The notes under the pieces were generated by a model. It made no database searches and was not told where the DNA came from. It was given only the letters and a program-made list of their open reading frames with translations. This document shows positions 13,301 through 28,300 of a stretch of 64,000 nt of DNA, piece by piece. This stretch comes from Gordius sp. MW1 (taxonomy: Eukaryota > Nematomorpha > Gordioida > Gordea > Gordiidae): NCBI GenBank assembly GCA_964036665.1, contig OZ038530.1:14417001-14481000 (forward strand), in the 5' to 3' direction. The position numbers and the translations under genes are program-made. The first letter of the stretch is position 1, and each line of letters opens with the position of its first letter.

Positions 13301-16300
13301 TACTGCAATGCAATATATTTATTTATTTCTGTAGCTTTTAAAGTTTCATCTATAGGTCATTTTATTTAGTTTCACGTCTATATCTAACTTTATTTGCGCT
13401 TACGTGAACCCCTTCCCCTTACCAATATAACGTTAATATTTGTAAACCTGTGTAATTAATGAATACACATATTAAAATATCTCTAATTGAAAACGATGGT
13501 CCTAGTATAGATTTATTAACCTGTGGGTGAAACGATAACAGGTTGTTGAGCGCCCACAGGGGCTGCATTGTTTTTGCTATTGAAGGGGACAGATGAGGAT
13601 GTAAACGCCGTGAAGGAAAGCACTAAGGTAGAACCATAACTAGTACCTTTAATTAAGCATTTAATTATATATTCATCTTAATGATTTAAGGTACTAATCA
13701 GTTGTCTTTGAATAATTGGTAAATATTAATATGTATGATTTTACAAAGGTCATTTGTTGAATTTAACGCTGGGGTTTTATGTACAATAAACAGTTTGTTC
13801 GGCCAAATAGCATATATCATTAAAACTGAAAATTTAAATTAAATATATATATAATGTAGCCTTATTATTGTTATATGACAAAAGAATAAACAGGAACCTA
13901 CAAGAACCTATGATTACAAACTTCTAAGATTATATTAAAATAGCCAAAAAATTAAACACTTGATAACAGCTCTATCAGTATTTTTTCTAAGTGATTGGCA
14001 GCCGGAAAACCCCAAAGTTTCAATAAAATATAAATATTCAACATGTATATTTTAAATTTTAATAAAAAATTCTTTTAACCATCCAAAATTAAAACACCTC
14101 AATATTATGCCATTAAACTTCAATAATGAGATTCAGTAAAGTGTACCCATCCAGAGCCAAAGGGGAGGAAGAGGACCACAAATTTCATTGATACATCGCT
14201 CCTGATTAGCTGAGCCTGAGGTGTTGGACGTTGAAGGTGCGGACAGATTTGTTGAAATAGACGTTTGGTTTCCGCCTTTAGACCTATACGATCAATTTGA
14301 CAAAATAGAAGCAGAATCAAAGGCGTATTGAGTATTTTTTAGCTCGTACTTCATTATTTGCTATATTTTACTTTGAATTTTAGATTTTTCATATTGTAAC
14401 TTTATCCTTGAGTTTATTAAGGCTTTATATTAAAATTCAAGAACAAAATATTAATTAATGCATTAGGTTTTAGGCTAAACGCTTCTAGCGGGTAAGGGGT
14501 AGTATCATGGGCATAGCCAAGGAGGGGCGGCTGCCCCTCTAAATCCAATGATTTGTTGACATTTATTAAAATTATGGCTAGCATAAAATTATCATTTTGC
14601 CCCCCTCTAATCCCAATGCTGGCTACGCCCATGGGTAGTATAAAAAAAGGTAGGGACTCAAGTGGGAGTGGGAATTTTTACATCGAAAATTTTTATTCAT
14701 CTCAAATCATATTTTTGTCGCAACTTACGCCATACTCGGCCCGAGTGCTTGATGATAAAAGGCTAAATCAACGACACCCTCGAGTGGAAAACCGAGGCCA
14801 CTAGAAGTGGGGCTGCCCATGGCGAGAGACTCGGGCCCGGGAGGTGATTGCAAATTATTTATGGTGATGGTGTTGGGGCCCTGATTCAATGAACCAACAA
14901 AGACGGGCTCTAGTTAAATTTGGTATAAAATTATGCCCTTTAAATACCTTTAACCCGTAACAATACTAAATATATCATGCATATGCATTTGTCATTATAC
15001 CGGGCGTGACAACGGCAGTAGAACGGCAACAACATGCACTCTTCCCAAATATCAAACGCATGCAAAAACAAATAAACATTATTCATGCATTACATATATA
15101 TACATATATATTGATATACAAACAAGAACGGCAGGCAAACATGCAACCTATTTAAAGCCATCGATAAATTACAACATACTTAGAAAATATTAAGCGCTGA
15201 ATGTGATTAGCAAACCACATAGGAACAATAACTCGGGTAAAAAATAGTTGAGGGGTGAAATCTAATCAACTCCCAATATCACATTTTTTAGGTTTAAAAT
15301 GGTTATAAAATCACGGGGTAAATATTTTAGCTCTTGTCTATGTATTGGCTAATAGGAGCGATGTTAAAAAAATGGGAGCTACCGCAACTTTTTTAGGATG
15401 AACTTATTCAATAACAAGCACGACAACGAAAGTACGTAAAGCGTAACAACAGATTCATAATGCATCCGAAGGAGAACCAAGATCATTATTATGAGGGGGT
15501 ATTTACTGGAGTCCAAGTCAAGATATCGGGTTAAACGGATGGCTAATGGTCTTGGGCTCCACTTTACATATATCACGCTACGATTGACTACTACAACACG
15601 CAGCACGGGTACATTGAAAGACGTTTAGACATCGAGACATAAATGATAGAAAAGGAAACAATACACACGGGCACATCTATTTTCACGAGAGAGTGTGGAC
15701 TATGAGGGATGGTCTACCATAATTTTGAGAGGTGACTTGTGCACGATTTGTATTGGTAGTCGTGATGGTGGGGGGTGAATTGCTAGAAGATTCGGAGCCG
15801 CCATTGTCATAGATATGGGTATGATGCTGAGTGGAGTTTGCTGTAGAAGAGGTCGGGGGGTTGGGTGACGATGAATTGAATGATATAAAACTGTGGGCCT
15901 TTTGGATGCGGGCTCGGGCTGCGGCCGAAGTGCCTTTCAGCATACTCATGGGCCGGGTTGAGCCAGAGTTACTGCTGGAGTAGGGAGGTGGGGCTGCGGG
16001 CCCTTGATTACTCAAATTACTCGATGGCATTTGCTGCGTGTGAGAGCCGAGCGAGAGCAACGTGCGATTAATAGAGAGGCGTTAAAAATGTGAGCAAGCC
16101 AAAACGCTTTTTATGAACGCGCGCGTTCAATAGTTTTAATAAAAATAGTAGGGTTGCCCCGAAATGGTGCGATTTCTCCATTACTTATTATGTCTATTAA
16201 CCTTATTAAATTACCCCAAATTGCGTGTAAATTAAAGTTTGGTACAACTTACTCATGCACCCCAAAAAGGTGCTTTTAAGCAATACATTTCCCATTAAAC

Positions 16301-19300
16301 CTAATATTTTGCAGCCTTGTGATATCTTTTTAAGCATCGTGCTATCCCCTTAAATTCATAGTGTGCGAAAACATTCCCCGTTTAATATCCCAACTTGATG
16401 CAACCAAAGGCAATTCAATAGTTACCCCGAACAATATTAGTAGATTTGCCGACGTTCACGTTATATTCCATCGCTCTAGAATTAGTCAATGGCTGATCAA
16501 AATCATCGTTTATAACATTAACGGTTTTAGAGGGAACTTGCTGTTTAGTAGGTTGTAAAAGTTTACCACTTTCGACAAGCTTTGCCGACTTGTATTTATC
16601 GGCTAATTTAGTGCCCGAACCACCTGTTAAATCAATTCCTTCGGCGGGGTTATCTCTAAAAGGTGTGAGGCCGGTAGGCATATTGCTTATAGGATCACTA
16701 ATTAAAGTTGAATCATCCTCTTCTTGGTCACCACCTGAATTACTTTCAAATTCGCTCCTCCCACAATATTCGGTCTCGATCACTTGTATTTTTGGCGTTA
16801 AAGATCTCAAGGCCTTCAGGTAATTGCCTTGGCAAGATAACCCAGCGTCATAACAGTACATCTCACCCTCATGCTCCTCTACTTTGGTTTCTCGCAAAAT
16901 GTCATGGTTCAATTTTAAGGGTCGGTCGTCGGTCTTGGGCGAGCTACTGAAGTAATCTAAACCAATGTGGCCCAAGACTTGATTAAGAGTAGCGCGACGC
17001 TTTTGTCCACTTGAAACTGTCGATTTATTGTGCGTGCGATCTTTAGCCGACGCCGACCTATCTCTTGCCAATTTAAAGCTACCACTCTTAGGACCGGCCG
17101 TCGTGGTATTACCAGTCAAAGATGGTGCGGGTACCAACTTATATACATATATTATGTATAATGTAAATAACCGAAAAGGGGGTAATTTTTGCGAAGGTAA
17201 ACAGTTATAAAAATTTTAACTGCAAAAAATAAATTGTAAGATAAATTAAGATTGATTAGTGCTACCACACAATGATGATTCAACAACAAACATCCTTATA
17301 TTTAGGAATAAACTTAATTATGCGCAAAAAATCCTGCGAAAGGTATCAGACTAATTCCAACAGACATATTAGCCCAGAAAACTAATGTCCCTAGAAGATC
17401 CCAATTAAAACTGTTTTTAATTAAGATTCCCTAGTACATTTAAAACTATATTAAAATAAAACGTTCAAGAAGAGTTGTCTCGGTTTAGAGGGTTAAGTAC
17501 AAATTAATTTTTTTAAATGTGTAATATTTTTTGACTTGCAGACCTCGAGAGAAGGGGATTTCACTTTTTCGGCGTCAGGATCGGTTGATGGGGGCCTTTT
17601 ATTTGGTTGCTTACTGGATCTGGAAAATGGATCATTCGACCCTACAAAGTATTAATAATATGTAGTAAACAATGGTTAACCCTAAAATAAGCCTACATTC
17701 TTATTACTATCTTAGTCCTTTTTATTAAATATTTCTGTTTAAATTTATTCTAATGCTGTATGAGTTTTTACAAATAAATTAATATTAAGCAGGGCTTATA
17801 AAATACGAAAGGGTTTGCAAATTAAAATAAATATATTAAAACCGATGCTTAATTAAAAAAATAAGAAAAAGTACCATAAAAATCAGGCGTGCTCAGGTTG
17901 ATGAGGATGCTTTTGTTTACGAAATCGATTATACATAGACCGCTAGTGGTGCCTATAGCTATGCTAAAATTCAATTACACGCAAAAAATGTGATTAACAT
18001 TGCAATAAAATAATAACAAAAATAAACCCAATATAAAATGCTGAAAGGATAAATGAATATTATAAGTATTTGGTCGTAATTATATTTATCAACACAAAAA
18101 TTCAAGTCATTAAAACAAATTTTAGCTGGAAAGCGAAATAATATCATTTGTATTAATTATCTAACAAAAGTTTGTATTTTCTAAACTCACAGTCCGTAGA
18201 GTGGCTGAATTTTAACTGCCAAAATCTTGACCCTGTATCCGGCTAAAAGCTCTTCTTCCCCATCAGCTTGAGCCGAAGTGGACTGCCCTGCCGTTTCTGT
18301 GATGGAGCTCGGCAACGGGGATGATAGAAAAATCACTAGCTCTACTTGAAAACCGGGTAATTGCTTCAAAGCTCCTTTCTGCATATCATACATAGTCGTG
18401 ACTTTTAAACAATTCAGGAGCAATTAATAATGGTTAAATTTAAACTAAAGTCGCCACACAAAAAATTTTAAGCAATTGGGGTTGAGAGCAAATTTATTAA
18501 ATCCCAATGACGCATTGCCTTTTAACAAACTAAACCTAATTAATTAGCAAATTTAATGGTATTTTATTTAATGGTATAAAATATTTACCTTCACGATGAA
18601 AAAAAGATATAAAAACGCGCTCTAACTAAACGGATGGCATTGATCCGTGTAGGGAAATCGTGTTGGATTTAACGATTTCCATTATGATCTTTTGCCTAAT
18701 AAAAAAGTACTCTTTCAAATTTAATGAGGTTGGAGATCGCTTTTCCATAATTATGGAAACTAAACTTTAAATGACAGTTATGGTGAAATAATAATTCTGA
18801 TAGAAACAGCCAATTTAATTTGTGCGTCAGGCAAGCATAAATGCTGCTTTGAGTAACTCGAGACAGACAAAATCAAATGAAAGATGACCGAGTGTAATCT
18901 TTAAACTTTAAAGTTTTATAAATCACAAATGATTAAGAAATTTAATGCCACCCTATTATAAATTAAGTGTTATTTAAACTCTATCGCTACGCAGTAAACT
19001 CAAAATAGTAGGTGACACCCTCAATGCGCTCATTAAGAAAAAGCGACTTTAACAACATAGGGCTCATGTAATTTACTACCTTGTAACATAAGAATTATAA
19101 TAAGACTTTTTAATAATGCATGTGATGTGCGATTTATTGTTTGGGGAAGTGCTTGGGGTTATATTATGGCTAACATAATCAAAGTTTAAAGCCATTACTT
19201 TTAGGCAACTGGAAATAGAGACTGGCACGTTTGGGTTGCCGTGAATCAAGTCGTAGGGCCTGAGTGTGCTAGTATGTTTTGCTTCTTTGTGGCGGGGAGG

Positions 19301-22300
19301 TGGGATAGGGGTCGGTTCATTGGTAGGAAGCGGGGCTGGTATGGAGCTACCATCTAAATCCTCTCGATCATCTTCAACTTGCACGTAAAGGTACTAAAAT
19401 AATTCTTAATTCGTTTAAATAACGGAAAAGTCAATCGTTATAAGACTAAAATTAGGGTTCGACTATAGGGAACTTGAGTAAGAAAAGGTAAAAAAGTTTG
19501 TAACGTTATAACTCAAATAAAGTAATTAAAGCCAATGATTGCGAAGTTTGTGAATAAACAATCTCCCATCTTACCATTTAAAAACTCGATAAAATTGACC
19601 CCAAAAAAAGTAAGACGGTTATCAGGAAAACTTTGTCAACTTTTTACATCAAAAACATTGTATAAAGTATAGTGTAAAGTCTACTAGTGATATTCTAGTA
19701 GACCCAAATAAGATCTACAATTTTATTTATGACCTTTGACTAAAATAAACGGTCAATATCAAAATGGTTCATTATTTTGACCTTAATATAGCTTATATTA
19801 GCTTCCACCGACTATAATTTCCACTAAAACGATTAACACAAAGGAGGCTGGGGATAGAGTCTTAAACAACAACTAACCGGTATTTGGGGGATTCGGTTTT
19901 CTGATCTATCGAAAGAGTAGAGCACGGTATAATCTGGTACATCTCCGCCTCCCACAACGGCCAAATACCTAGAACCCGGGTCGAATGTTATTTCGGCCAC
20001 GGCCATATTCTTTTTATACACATCTTCGCTGTCGTCTTGACCTTCGGCCGGGGTCTGGCTTCGACTGGGGTAGTTATTATCGGGCCCGGTATCGGTATCA
20101 GACCGAGATGGCGAGGCGCGCTTTTTAGAGATGCTGGGCTGGCGTTCAAATAACTTGGAACTCTTGAGGCGGTACAAAATTTGTAGGTTCACTGGGAGCA
20201 AAAAAGTTGATGTTAAAATTAGTGTAGGGCAAATAAAACATCTATTGCAGGTATATATATATAAGTTTATAGGCCTTAAAGGTACATTAGGTAGCCTCTA
20301 TATAAGGTCTTTTATAAATTGTAATTTGCATTCTGCTGGTTAGTGCTTATTTAGAAAAAAAACATTTAGCACAACACAAATTTTATTAAACCTTTTTTTA
20401 TATAAATTACTAGCAGCAAATATATACCTCAAGCACCTCCCTAATGTATAGCAAACTCTATGTTCATCTTAATTATGACATATTCACTCTCTTTATCTTG
20501 TTAATTTTACACGATAATAGCAAATATCACATGCGAAATTTACAAAAAGTAATTTTAGAAATATTCTTCAATTCCGTCCATTTAATTTTTTGTGGCTATG
20601 GTGATTTTATTATTCCCTAGACACAAGATCGCAAGTTGTCAAATAACATTTGAAACTAAGCTCAAGGTATGGGTTAAAAGGCTTAAATTTGGTGATATCA
20701 ATGGTTTGAATTACTTGCAGAGGCATCCCAAAACTTCACAGTTCCATCAGCGTGCCTAAAGTAAATATTCGATTCAAGTTAATTCCTCTCTTTATATTAA
20801 ATAAGGATTTTGAGAAAATGAATTGAGTGATCTACCCTGTAAGAATGATTTCGGGGTAGCTGCTTGAAAATTTGCCACCTTCTCCCCCCGTCAAAGGCCA
20901 ATTCTGCACACAATTGAACAAACACTTTTAAAGCATGACAAAAGAATGCATTCAAAAAATCGGCGTAAACTACACCCAAAAGCAAACTCTAAAGGTATTA
21001 AAAATTGTGGGAGGTTCTATATTTATTTTTAAAAAAAGTTTCGCTAGGCGCTGTTGTTTAGGGTGAAACTATTTAAAAGATTTTATTTTAGAAGAAAAAT
21101 TAAAAATATTCTTATGTTATAAAGTGAATGATTTTGTTTAATGGTTTAAAATTGAGGTTAAACATGTATTTATTTTCACCTTTTCGCTGTAGCCAGTTTT
21201 CTTTTGCCTCATACCCACGCTATATAAAAGCGGTATAATTTCACCGGGACAATCGGCAAAGTATTTAACGACGGTAACCGGGCTTTCGTGCACGTCCAAG
21301 GCAAAGGGGTTCTCAAAACAAGGAAATCTAACGTAACATAGGTAAAAAATTTTATTTCCAAAACAAAATAATAGTAACGATAGAGGTAATTAGATAAAAA
21401 AAAATAACAGGCGAGGGATGGATGTGAGAAAGTAAAAAAGTTATACCCTTGCGTGGTTAGATCCACCAGCACCAAATCACTACAATATAACACGGTCAGG
21501 ACGCTAGGTTCACACGGCTCTAAAATAAATTCATAATTGATATGAAAAAAATTATCAAAATTAATGAGCAATAGTTTTACTAATACAAACTAAGGTGTGA
21601 GATTATTTTAAACCTTTTTTTTGCTTCTAAAAATCTCTGGGCCCAGTTTTATCAGACGGACTAATTGATATTAAACTGCGAAAACTATATACACGGGCGT
21701 TATACGATAAAATTTGGATGAATTGCGCAAAAATAAAAAAATGGTTTCTAACAAAATAATGTAATTTATAAATTTTTTTTGAAAAAACCGCTTGGATAAG
21801 GGGATCGACTAATGGCCAGAAAATCGACGATGGGGTTCTCCATCTCCAGTACAGTAGTAGATTTGCCCTGCATCACGGTCATTGTGGGTACAGCGCTTCC
21901 TTCTTTGTCCATATAACACAGACCGCCCGAAAAAATGATGAGATTTTCACTGAATTCCATAAAATTATTAAATTAAGATTAACCTTTATATTAGCAGTAA
22001 TAGTAGAGTTAACTTGTTTCAAAACACTTGGGTTAAAATATAAATTGCAAGAAGAGGGATAAAAACCTTGTATTTAACCATAAATTGCATAAAAATAATA
22101 TGTTCAGGGAGTATGGTTCTCAAAAACTAAACATTTGTATAAAATAATTGTTCAACCCATATTAAATATGTTTGAAAGGACCAAAAAATATTTAAACTCG
22201 TATTAGCCACCCAAAATATTAGTTAAAATTGCGTGTAAACGGTTTAATTTCAAACAAAAATACCCTGTTTTTGTCGTTTTCCATTCCACTTTATCGATTG

Positions 22301-25300
22301 ATGAGCAATGTTCCGACCTATCGCTAGGCCGACTCGATCGAGCTAATATCAAAATTTGTCAGAAAAATCATTTTGGGTAAAACTTGCTCGCTCATATAGG
22401 AAAAATTTAAAAGTGTATTTATCAAAAGGTAATGTTAGAGCTTTAAAATTGAATGTTAGCGATGGGCCATTAGCAGATTAAATAAACTATGCAATATCCT
22501 TTAATATATATTTTTGGAAGTTTTTAACGAGTTATCGGAATTTTGTTAAAATTGCTCATTTTAAAATATTTTCATTTCATTGTTTAAATTATTTAGGCAG
22601 TCTTTGTAGAAGTTTAGTTAAATAAATAAATATATTAACTAATTTCCGTTAATTAGATAGGAAAATTTCAAAATGGATATCGAATTTTAATAGCCAATTT
22701 TGGGGTAGATGCAAGCGTAATACCTACCGTGTGGAAATATGATGGAGGATGGTTTACTGGCTTGGCCCTGTTTAACGACCCACGTTATAAGGCTACCGTC
22801 GGAGTGGCTGGAAATAAAGGATTTGCCTTCGTAATGCCAGGACACGGAACACAAATTCTTAAAATTATGATGTCAAATATAAAAGAACGTCATTTCAAAA
22901 GTGAGCTAAAAGTTTGTGTTTAAGCTTACAAACTTCCCGCTCTATCGAAATTAAATTTCAACAGTTCATAGTTAAACAAATACACCAACAAACAATTCTG
23001 TTGAGCAAAGTTTTTTAAAGATCTATTTAAATCATCTATAATCTCTCCTTTTTACTCATGACGCGGACTAATTTAATTTCAAAATTCGTTGAATTTACGA
23101 AAATCGGCCAAAGTGGTATGGGCATATACTAAGAATGGGGACGAATTATTTTAATAGAAAAGTATTGGACATGGAGGTACCGGGGAAGAGAGGAAGAGGA
23201 CGACCTCGTGTAACATGAAAAGGGCATTGGACAAAATTATAAAAATTAAAAAGATAAACCAAGACATGGCCCTTACCCGATCAAAATTGAGAAAACTCAT
23301 CAAAACAAACCCCACGACTGTAGGACCAAGTACTTGATAAAGAAGAAGAAAATTCATTGAATTTGTTAAATGTATAAAAACTTTTCGATCAAATCAATTT
23401 ATATGAGTTCACTCTCTTCCTAATTTGGGGTAACGTTAACACAACAAAACAAAATCATATTATAAAAATAATAAAAATTCAGCCTAACTTTTGTAATAGG
23501 AGGCTTACCACATTATGCGAGAAGCGGCTGTCGACTGCCTTGTTTTTCAAATCCCATAACACTATGCTCCCCGACTCAAAACCTATCAATAACTAAAATA
23601 AATGTATATCTTCGATAAATGTTTTCGGCGAATTTATTACCTTATTTGAGTCGACTGGGTTATCACTGATATGAACGATGGGGCCGGGGTGAGCTTTTGA
23701 TATTCTAAGAATAAAATAATTTTTTTCACATTTATATAATAATATCAATAAATTTTGCAGATAATAAATCATTTCTGACGGAATTAAAAATACGCTTGCA
23801 CATAGAAGGCCATTTTATATTGAAACCGCGTATGGCGTATGGATAGAGTTTCCAGGAACCTTCAAACAGTTTTAAAGATCAAAGGCAAAATTTGGTGACA
23901 AAATATGGTAACAAAAAATAATTCAACATTTAATCATATATTTCAAATTTTTTAATCATAAAAGATACATTAAAGAATTTGATTTGAAACATTAGGTATA
24001 AAATAATTTAACAATACCCATTTAGTTTTTTAAGGATTTTTAACAGTACTTTAATTAGGTGGAGTCGTTGAAAACCCGCATTAAAAATTAAAGGAGAATT
24101 TTGGGGGCCTTTTAATTATTCATATAAATTATAACCACTAAATTTAAGCCAAGGTATAGCTAAAACCCTAGGAGTGTAAAGCAAATTAGTAATTTCTAAG
24201 GTTCTCAGAAAGCACTTTCCCACCCAATTATCAAAATTGCATTAACCAAGGGAGTCTTGCCTTGGCAAAAATCAAGTAGTAAAGTTCAACATTTTTCTAA
24301 TATTACAAAATTCCATGTGTATATATATAGAAGGTATACAATGCAATGGTTTTGTTCCAGTTAATGACGTATCCGGATAGCTTGAAAGAATCTACGTTGA
24401 CCACGTGTATGTTGCCCCGCTCCGTACCCACGTAAAGCCATTTGCTTTGGAAAGGCAGGTGGGAATATGTGATTCTAATCCGTTAATATTCAAATTATCA
24501 TAGATAAATATCAGCCATGTTATATTTGTAATAGTTTTTTGGTAATTAATTACTGTATCCCATTGCTATTGCAAACAAAAAAATTTATAATAACATATAT
24601 ATTGATTATCATTAATCGTTATCGAATCGAAAAGTTTATGTCTTTTAAATAGTGTTGTAAAAACGACTGGGTTTTGTTTGATCTACCTTTGGTTTTAGTC
24701 GATTAAACATAAACAGACCAACAGTTTTTTGGCCTATTTTCTTAGTTCGACTAAAAGGAAAGGTCGAACAAACAAAACCCAGCCGTTTTTACAACACTAC
24801 TTTGAAAATGCATTAAACTGTACATTGCGCACAAGACACTTAATAAAAACACTTATATTGCCTAAAAAATTGCCGTCGATAACTAGAATATTTATTCACT
24901 ATAGTTATCGTCTTTCAAATTATCCTCAAATCGTGAGATGTAAATACAATTTTTGGATTGGCTGTTAATGTTGAACTAACCTTTCTCGTTGAAATTTGAG
25001 GGAATGTACCATGGTGGGTTGTTTAGGCTTGATATTCCATAGGTGGAGGGTATCATCGGCGCATGCGCTAATCAGGAGACCCTAATCATTAATAAAAATC
25101 TTAAAATTTAAATTGTGATTATAACTAAAAATCGCGAAAAACAGGGTTAAGTTAATAATTTAAAGCACAAGCTAGTAGGTGTGACAAAAACAAAAGCAGC
25201 AATTATATAATGGCTGATATAAGAGCTTAAGCCTATAAATGTTTTTATTGGGGGGATCAGGCTGTTTGAACGAAATCTATTAGGCAGAAATATATTAATA

Positions 25301-28300
25301 TTCTTGGTAAATTACCATTACAATTGATATTAAAAGACAGCCTCTGTCATTTAAAGCGCCCGATAAGTCCAGGGGCAAATACATCCAATTTATAATTGCA
25401 CCATTAATGTGAGCCCATAAATTGCTTAGCAATTAATAAATGCTTCGGGGACATTAAAAACTTAAAAAGCAATTATTTATAAAGCTTAAATCAAAAGTTC
25501 TTAATCGGTCAACCATCAAATCCTGTATCTAAAGAAGACACTAGCGACAATTTGGCAATGTCATTTTTCTTACATTTTTAATTATCAGCAATAGACAATT
25601 GAGGATAACATACAAATGATATATTTTAAGCCCAAATCAATACATTCTGGACATTATCAAATCAATATACCAAACCAACACACGTACACTAAAAATTTTT
25701 TTTACCAATCAACTACAAGACTTATTTCAGAATGTAAAATTCATGTATTCGCCCTTCTACACTTCAGCCTAGCGTATTTACCAAGCCTGTCTAAAGCAAT
25801 TATTAAGCATGCACACACCATAATCGACTAAGAGATAACGAACACAATTTTAAAAAATTACCAAATTAATCTGTCCCAAAATTGGTATTAATCGAGGCGA
25901 TCAAAGCATGAGTTTAATTAAAACGCCACTTATCGCCTACATTGCATTTTGGCTCAATCAGTGCGTTCCAATAAAGTTAGTAAACACCCATTATTTACAC
26001 AACTCCAACGCAAACTTTACATGATGTATATGAGCGCCCGCCCTGCCTGGCTTCATATAATAAATCGATTTTATCTCAAAATTGCTTTTGGCTCGCTGTC
26101 TTCCGATCAAGAGATGCATTATATTCTTCCCATCATGTAGTGTATTTGCGATGCGTTTGCATAGTCGATGACGGCTTTTAATTATATGAAGGCTACAAAA
26201 GGCTGTCTCAGGTTTACCCCCTTAAATAGGCCTTTGTCCCAATTTTAACCTACACCCTAGCCCAATCCCCCTTAACCTTAAGCTGGCAAACTGACGAAAA
26301 TTAATTTAAAATTATAAAGAGGAAAGCTTCTCCCTTCCCCCCTAAGCGATCGGATCGGGCTACGTTTCAATTACGATTGCGGGCATAGGGCCAATTCGTT
26401 ATATAGTCACGCAGACGCATATGTATGAATCGACCCAAGCAAGGGCTGATTTAGGCTTTGGCTCTGTGAAAGAGAGGGTTTGGTTGCATAATTAAAATTA
26501 ATCGCCTCAGATTTATGCATAAAAAGACGCTACAAATTTTCTGTTAAATCATAAAATATCCAAAAAGACAAAACTTTTTGAATCTTATATTGGATCTATT
26601 ACTATGAATTCATGTATTTTCAAGACCGTATAGGTATTAATTAAAGATGCTAACAAGATACTTGTTTTATAAAGGACTATATAGGATTAAGAGCAACCAT
26701 TGTGTGATTTCTAAATTAACATGTAAAGACGCTCATGGGCGTAGCCAGCATTAGAATTAGAGGGGGGTAATAATGATTTAGGGAGGGGCAAAATGATCAT
26801 TTTTAAAATGTTAGACAAAATTGTAATAAATTTTAACAAATTTTGGAATTAAAGGGGGGAGCGCCCCTCCCTGCCCTCACCCTTGGCTACATTTATGAAG
26901 GTACTTGCTACATTTTTAAAATACCTTTTAAAATAACGTAATCTTGAGGTATATTGATCCAATAGATAAACCAAAAAACAATTTTTACTTTTTCCTCAAC
27001 ATATCTAATTACATTTTCTAACGACGGGATCACAAGGTTTCAAAAACAATCAGCGAACAACAGTGTATGTTTATAACAGTCGTCATTAATATTTAATGCG
27101 ACATTTAACGAGTAGCCTTTTAACGAAGCTAAATGATCGGGACATTCAGGACTCATCAACCTACCGAAAGGCGTGTGATTAAATGCCTGTTTTGAGGCAT
27201 CACAAATCGTCAAGGTAAATTGATGATGGGAATTAGTATCGAAATGTTCGAACAGCTCTCCGTTACAATGTTTGCAATTATAAGGAGGGACGATTAAAAT
27301 TAATGTCACCAAGGCAGGACATCGAGATAATGTATAATGCTGTTATTTGTCATTTTAATCGCCGTAGCATATTTAAATGCTACGCAGCTCATGTGTCACG
27401 CTAAAATGTCCGAATTTTACTATTAATGCTAGTCCAATTTTCCACAATTTAAGCGAGCATCGAACCCTAATTGTAAAGCATGGACAATGTAAAATTGTTT
27501 AAACGTAAGCTGATCCACAGACACACTTAAAATGAAATGATTGATATATCATTAAGGGAGGTGTATGTGTATCTAAATCTATATAAACACCGATTTGTGT
27601 TGATAAAAGGCGTTGTTTTAAAATAAGGATTAGTTAGCATAAGGATGTGGGAAGGAGATGTGAAAACGAGATTAAATTTCGAGACTTTTGTTTTTGTTAA
27701 GGAGAGGGGGGGGGGGGTGAGCAGGTAAATAAAGGTTAACCTTGGACTTTTTAGGCTAAGGAAAGTCGATTTTGCCGATGCTGCGTAAGGCATACTTTGT
27801 TGATTCCAAAAGTTAAGTTCCCCCATACATTGTCAATCTTAATTATATTATGGGCGAAAAATAAGGAAAAGAGCCAAAAATATTTTAAGAAGAGCGATTT
27901 TAACCAGCATAGGAGCGGTAAGTAATAATATTAAAAGGAAAATGATGGGATCCAACCTGTATAATTACCCAAAATTGACAATGTTCATTGAAAAAGAATT
28001 CGGCAAAAACTTGGTCTACATTTAGTTGCCTTTGTGGTATTGTATTATTAGCTTTGTACAACTAGGCAAAAGTCCCTATAAGCTTTTTTCAAAAACAAAA
28101 CTTATAGCCATACCTGTGTTGTTTCTTGCCAGCTAATTCCCTTTCAAAGTGAAACAAATAGATTTTATCAACAGCCCCCTTTAATAACCTTAGCTAATAA
28201 CCTGTCAAAATTTCATAAATTTAATAAAAAATGACTTTCTCGTCACAAAACTGGTAAAGAATACTTAAGGCCCAGCCTAAATCAACGGCCCATGTTTTGC

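Noticed and set aside
22729-22923. Plus-strand open frame of 64 codons with protein-like look
   Set aside because: It is the reverse of tomosyn exon 8, whose minus-strand reading matches the family over its whole length.
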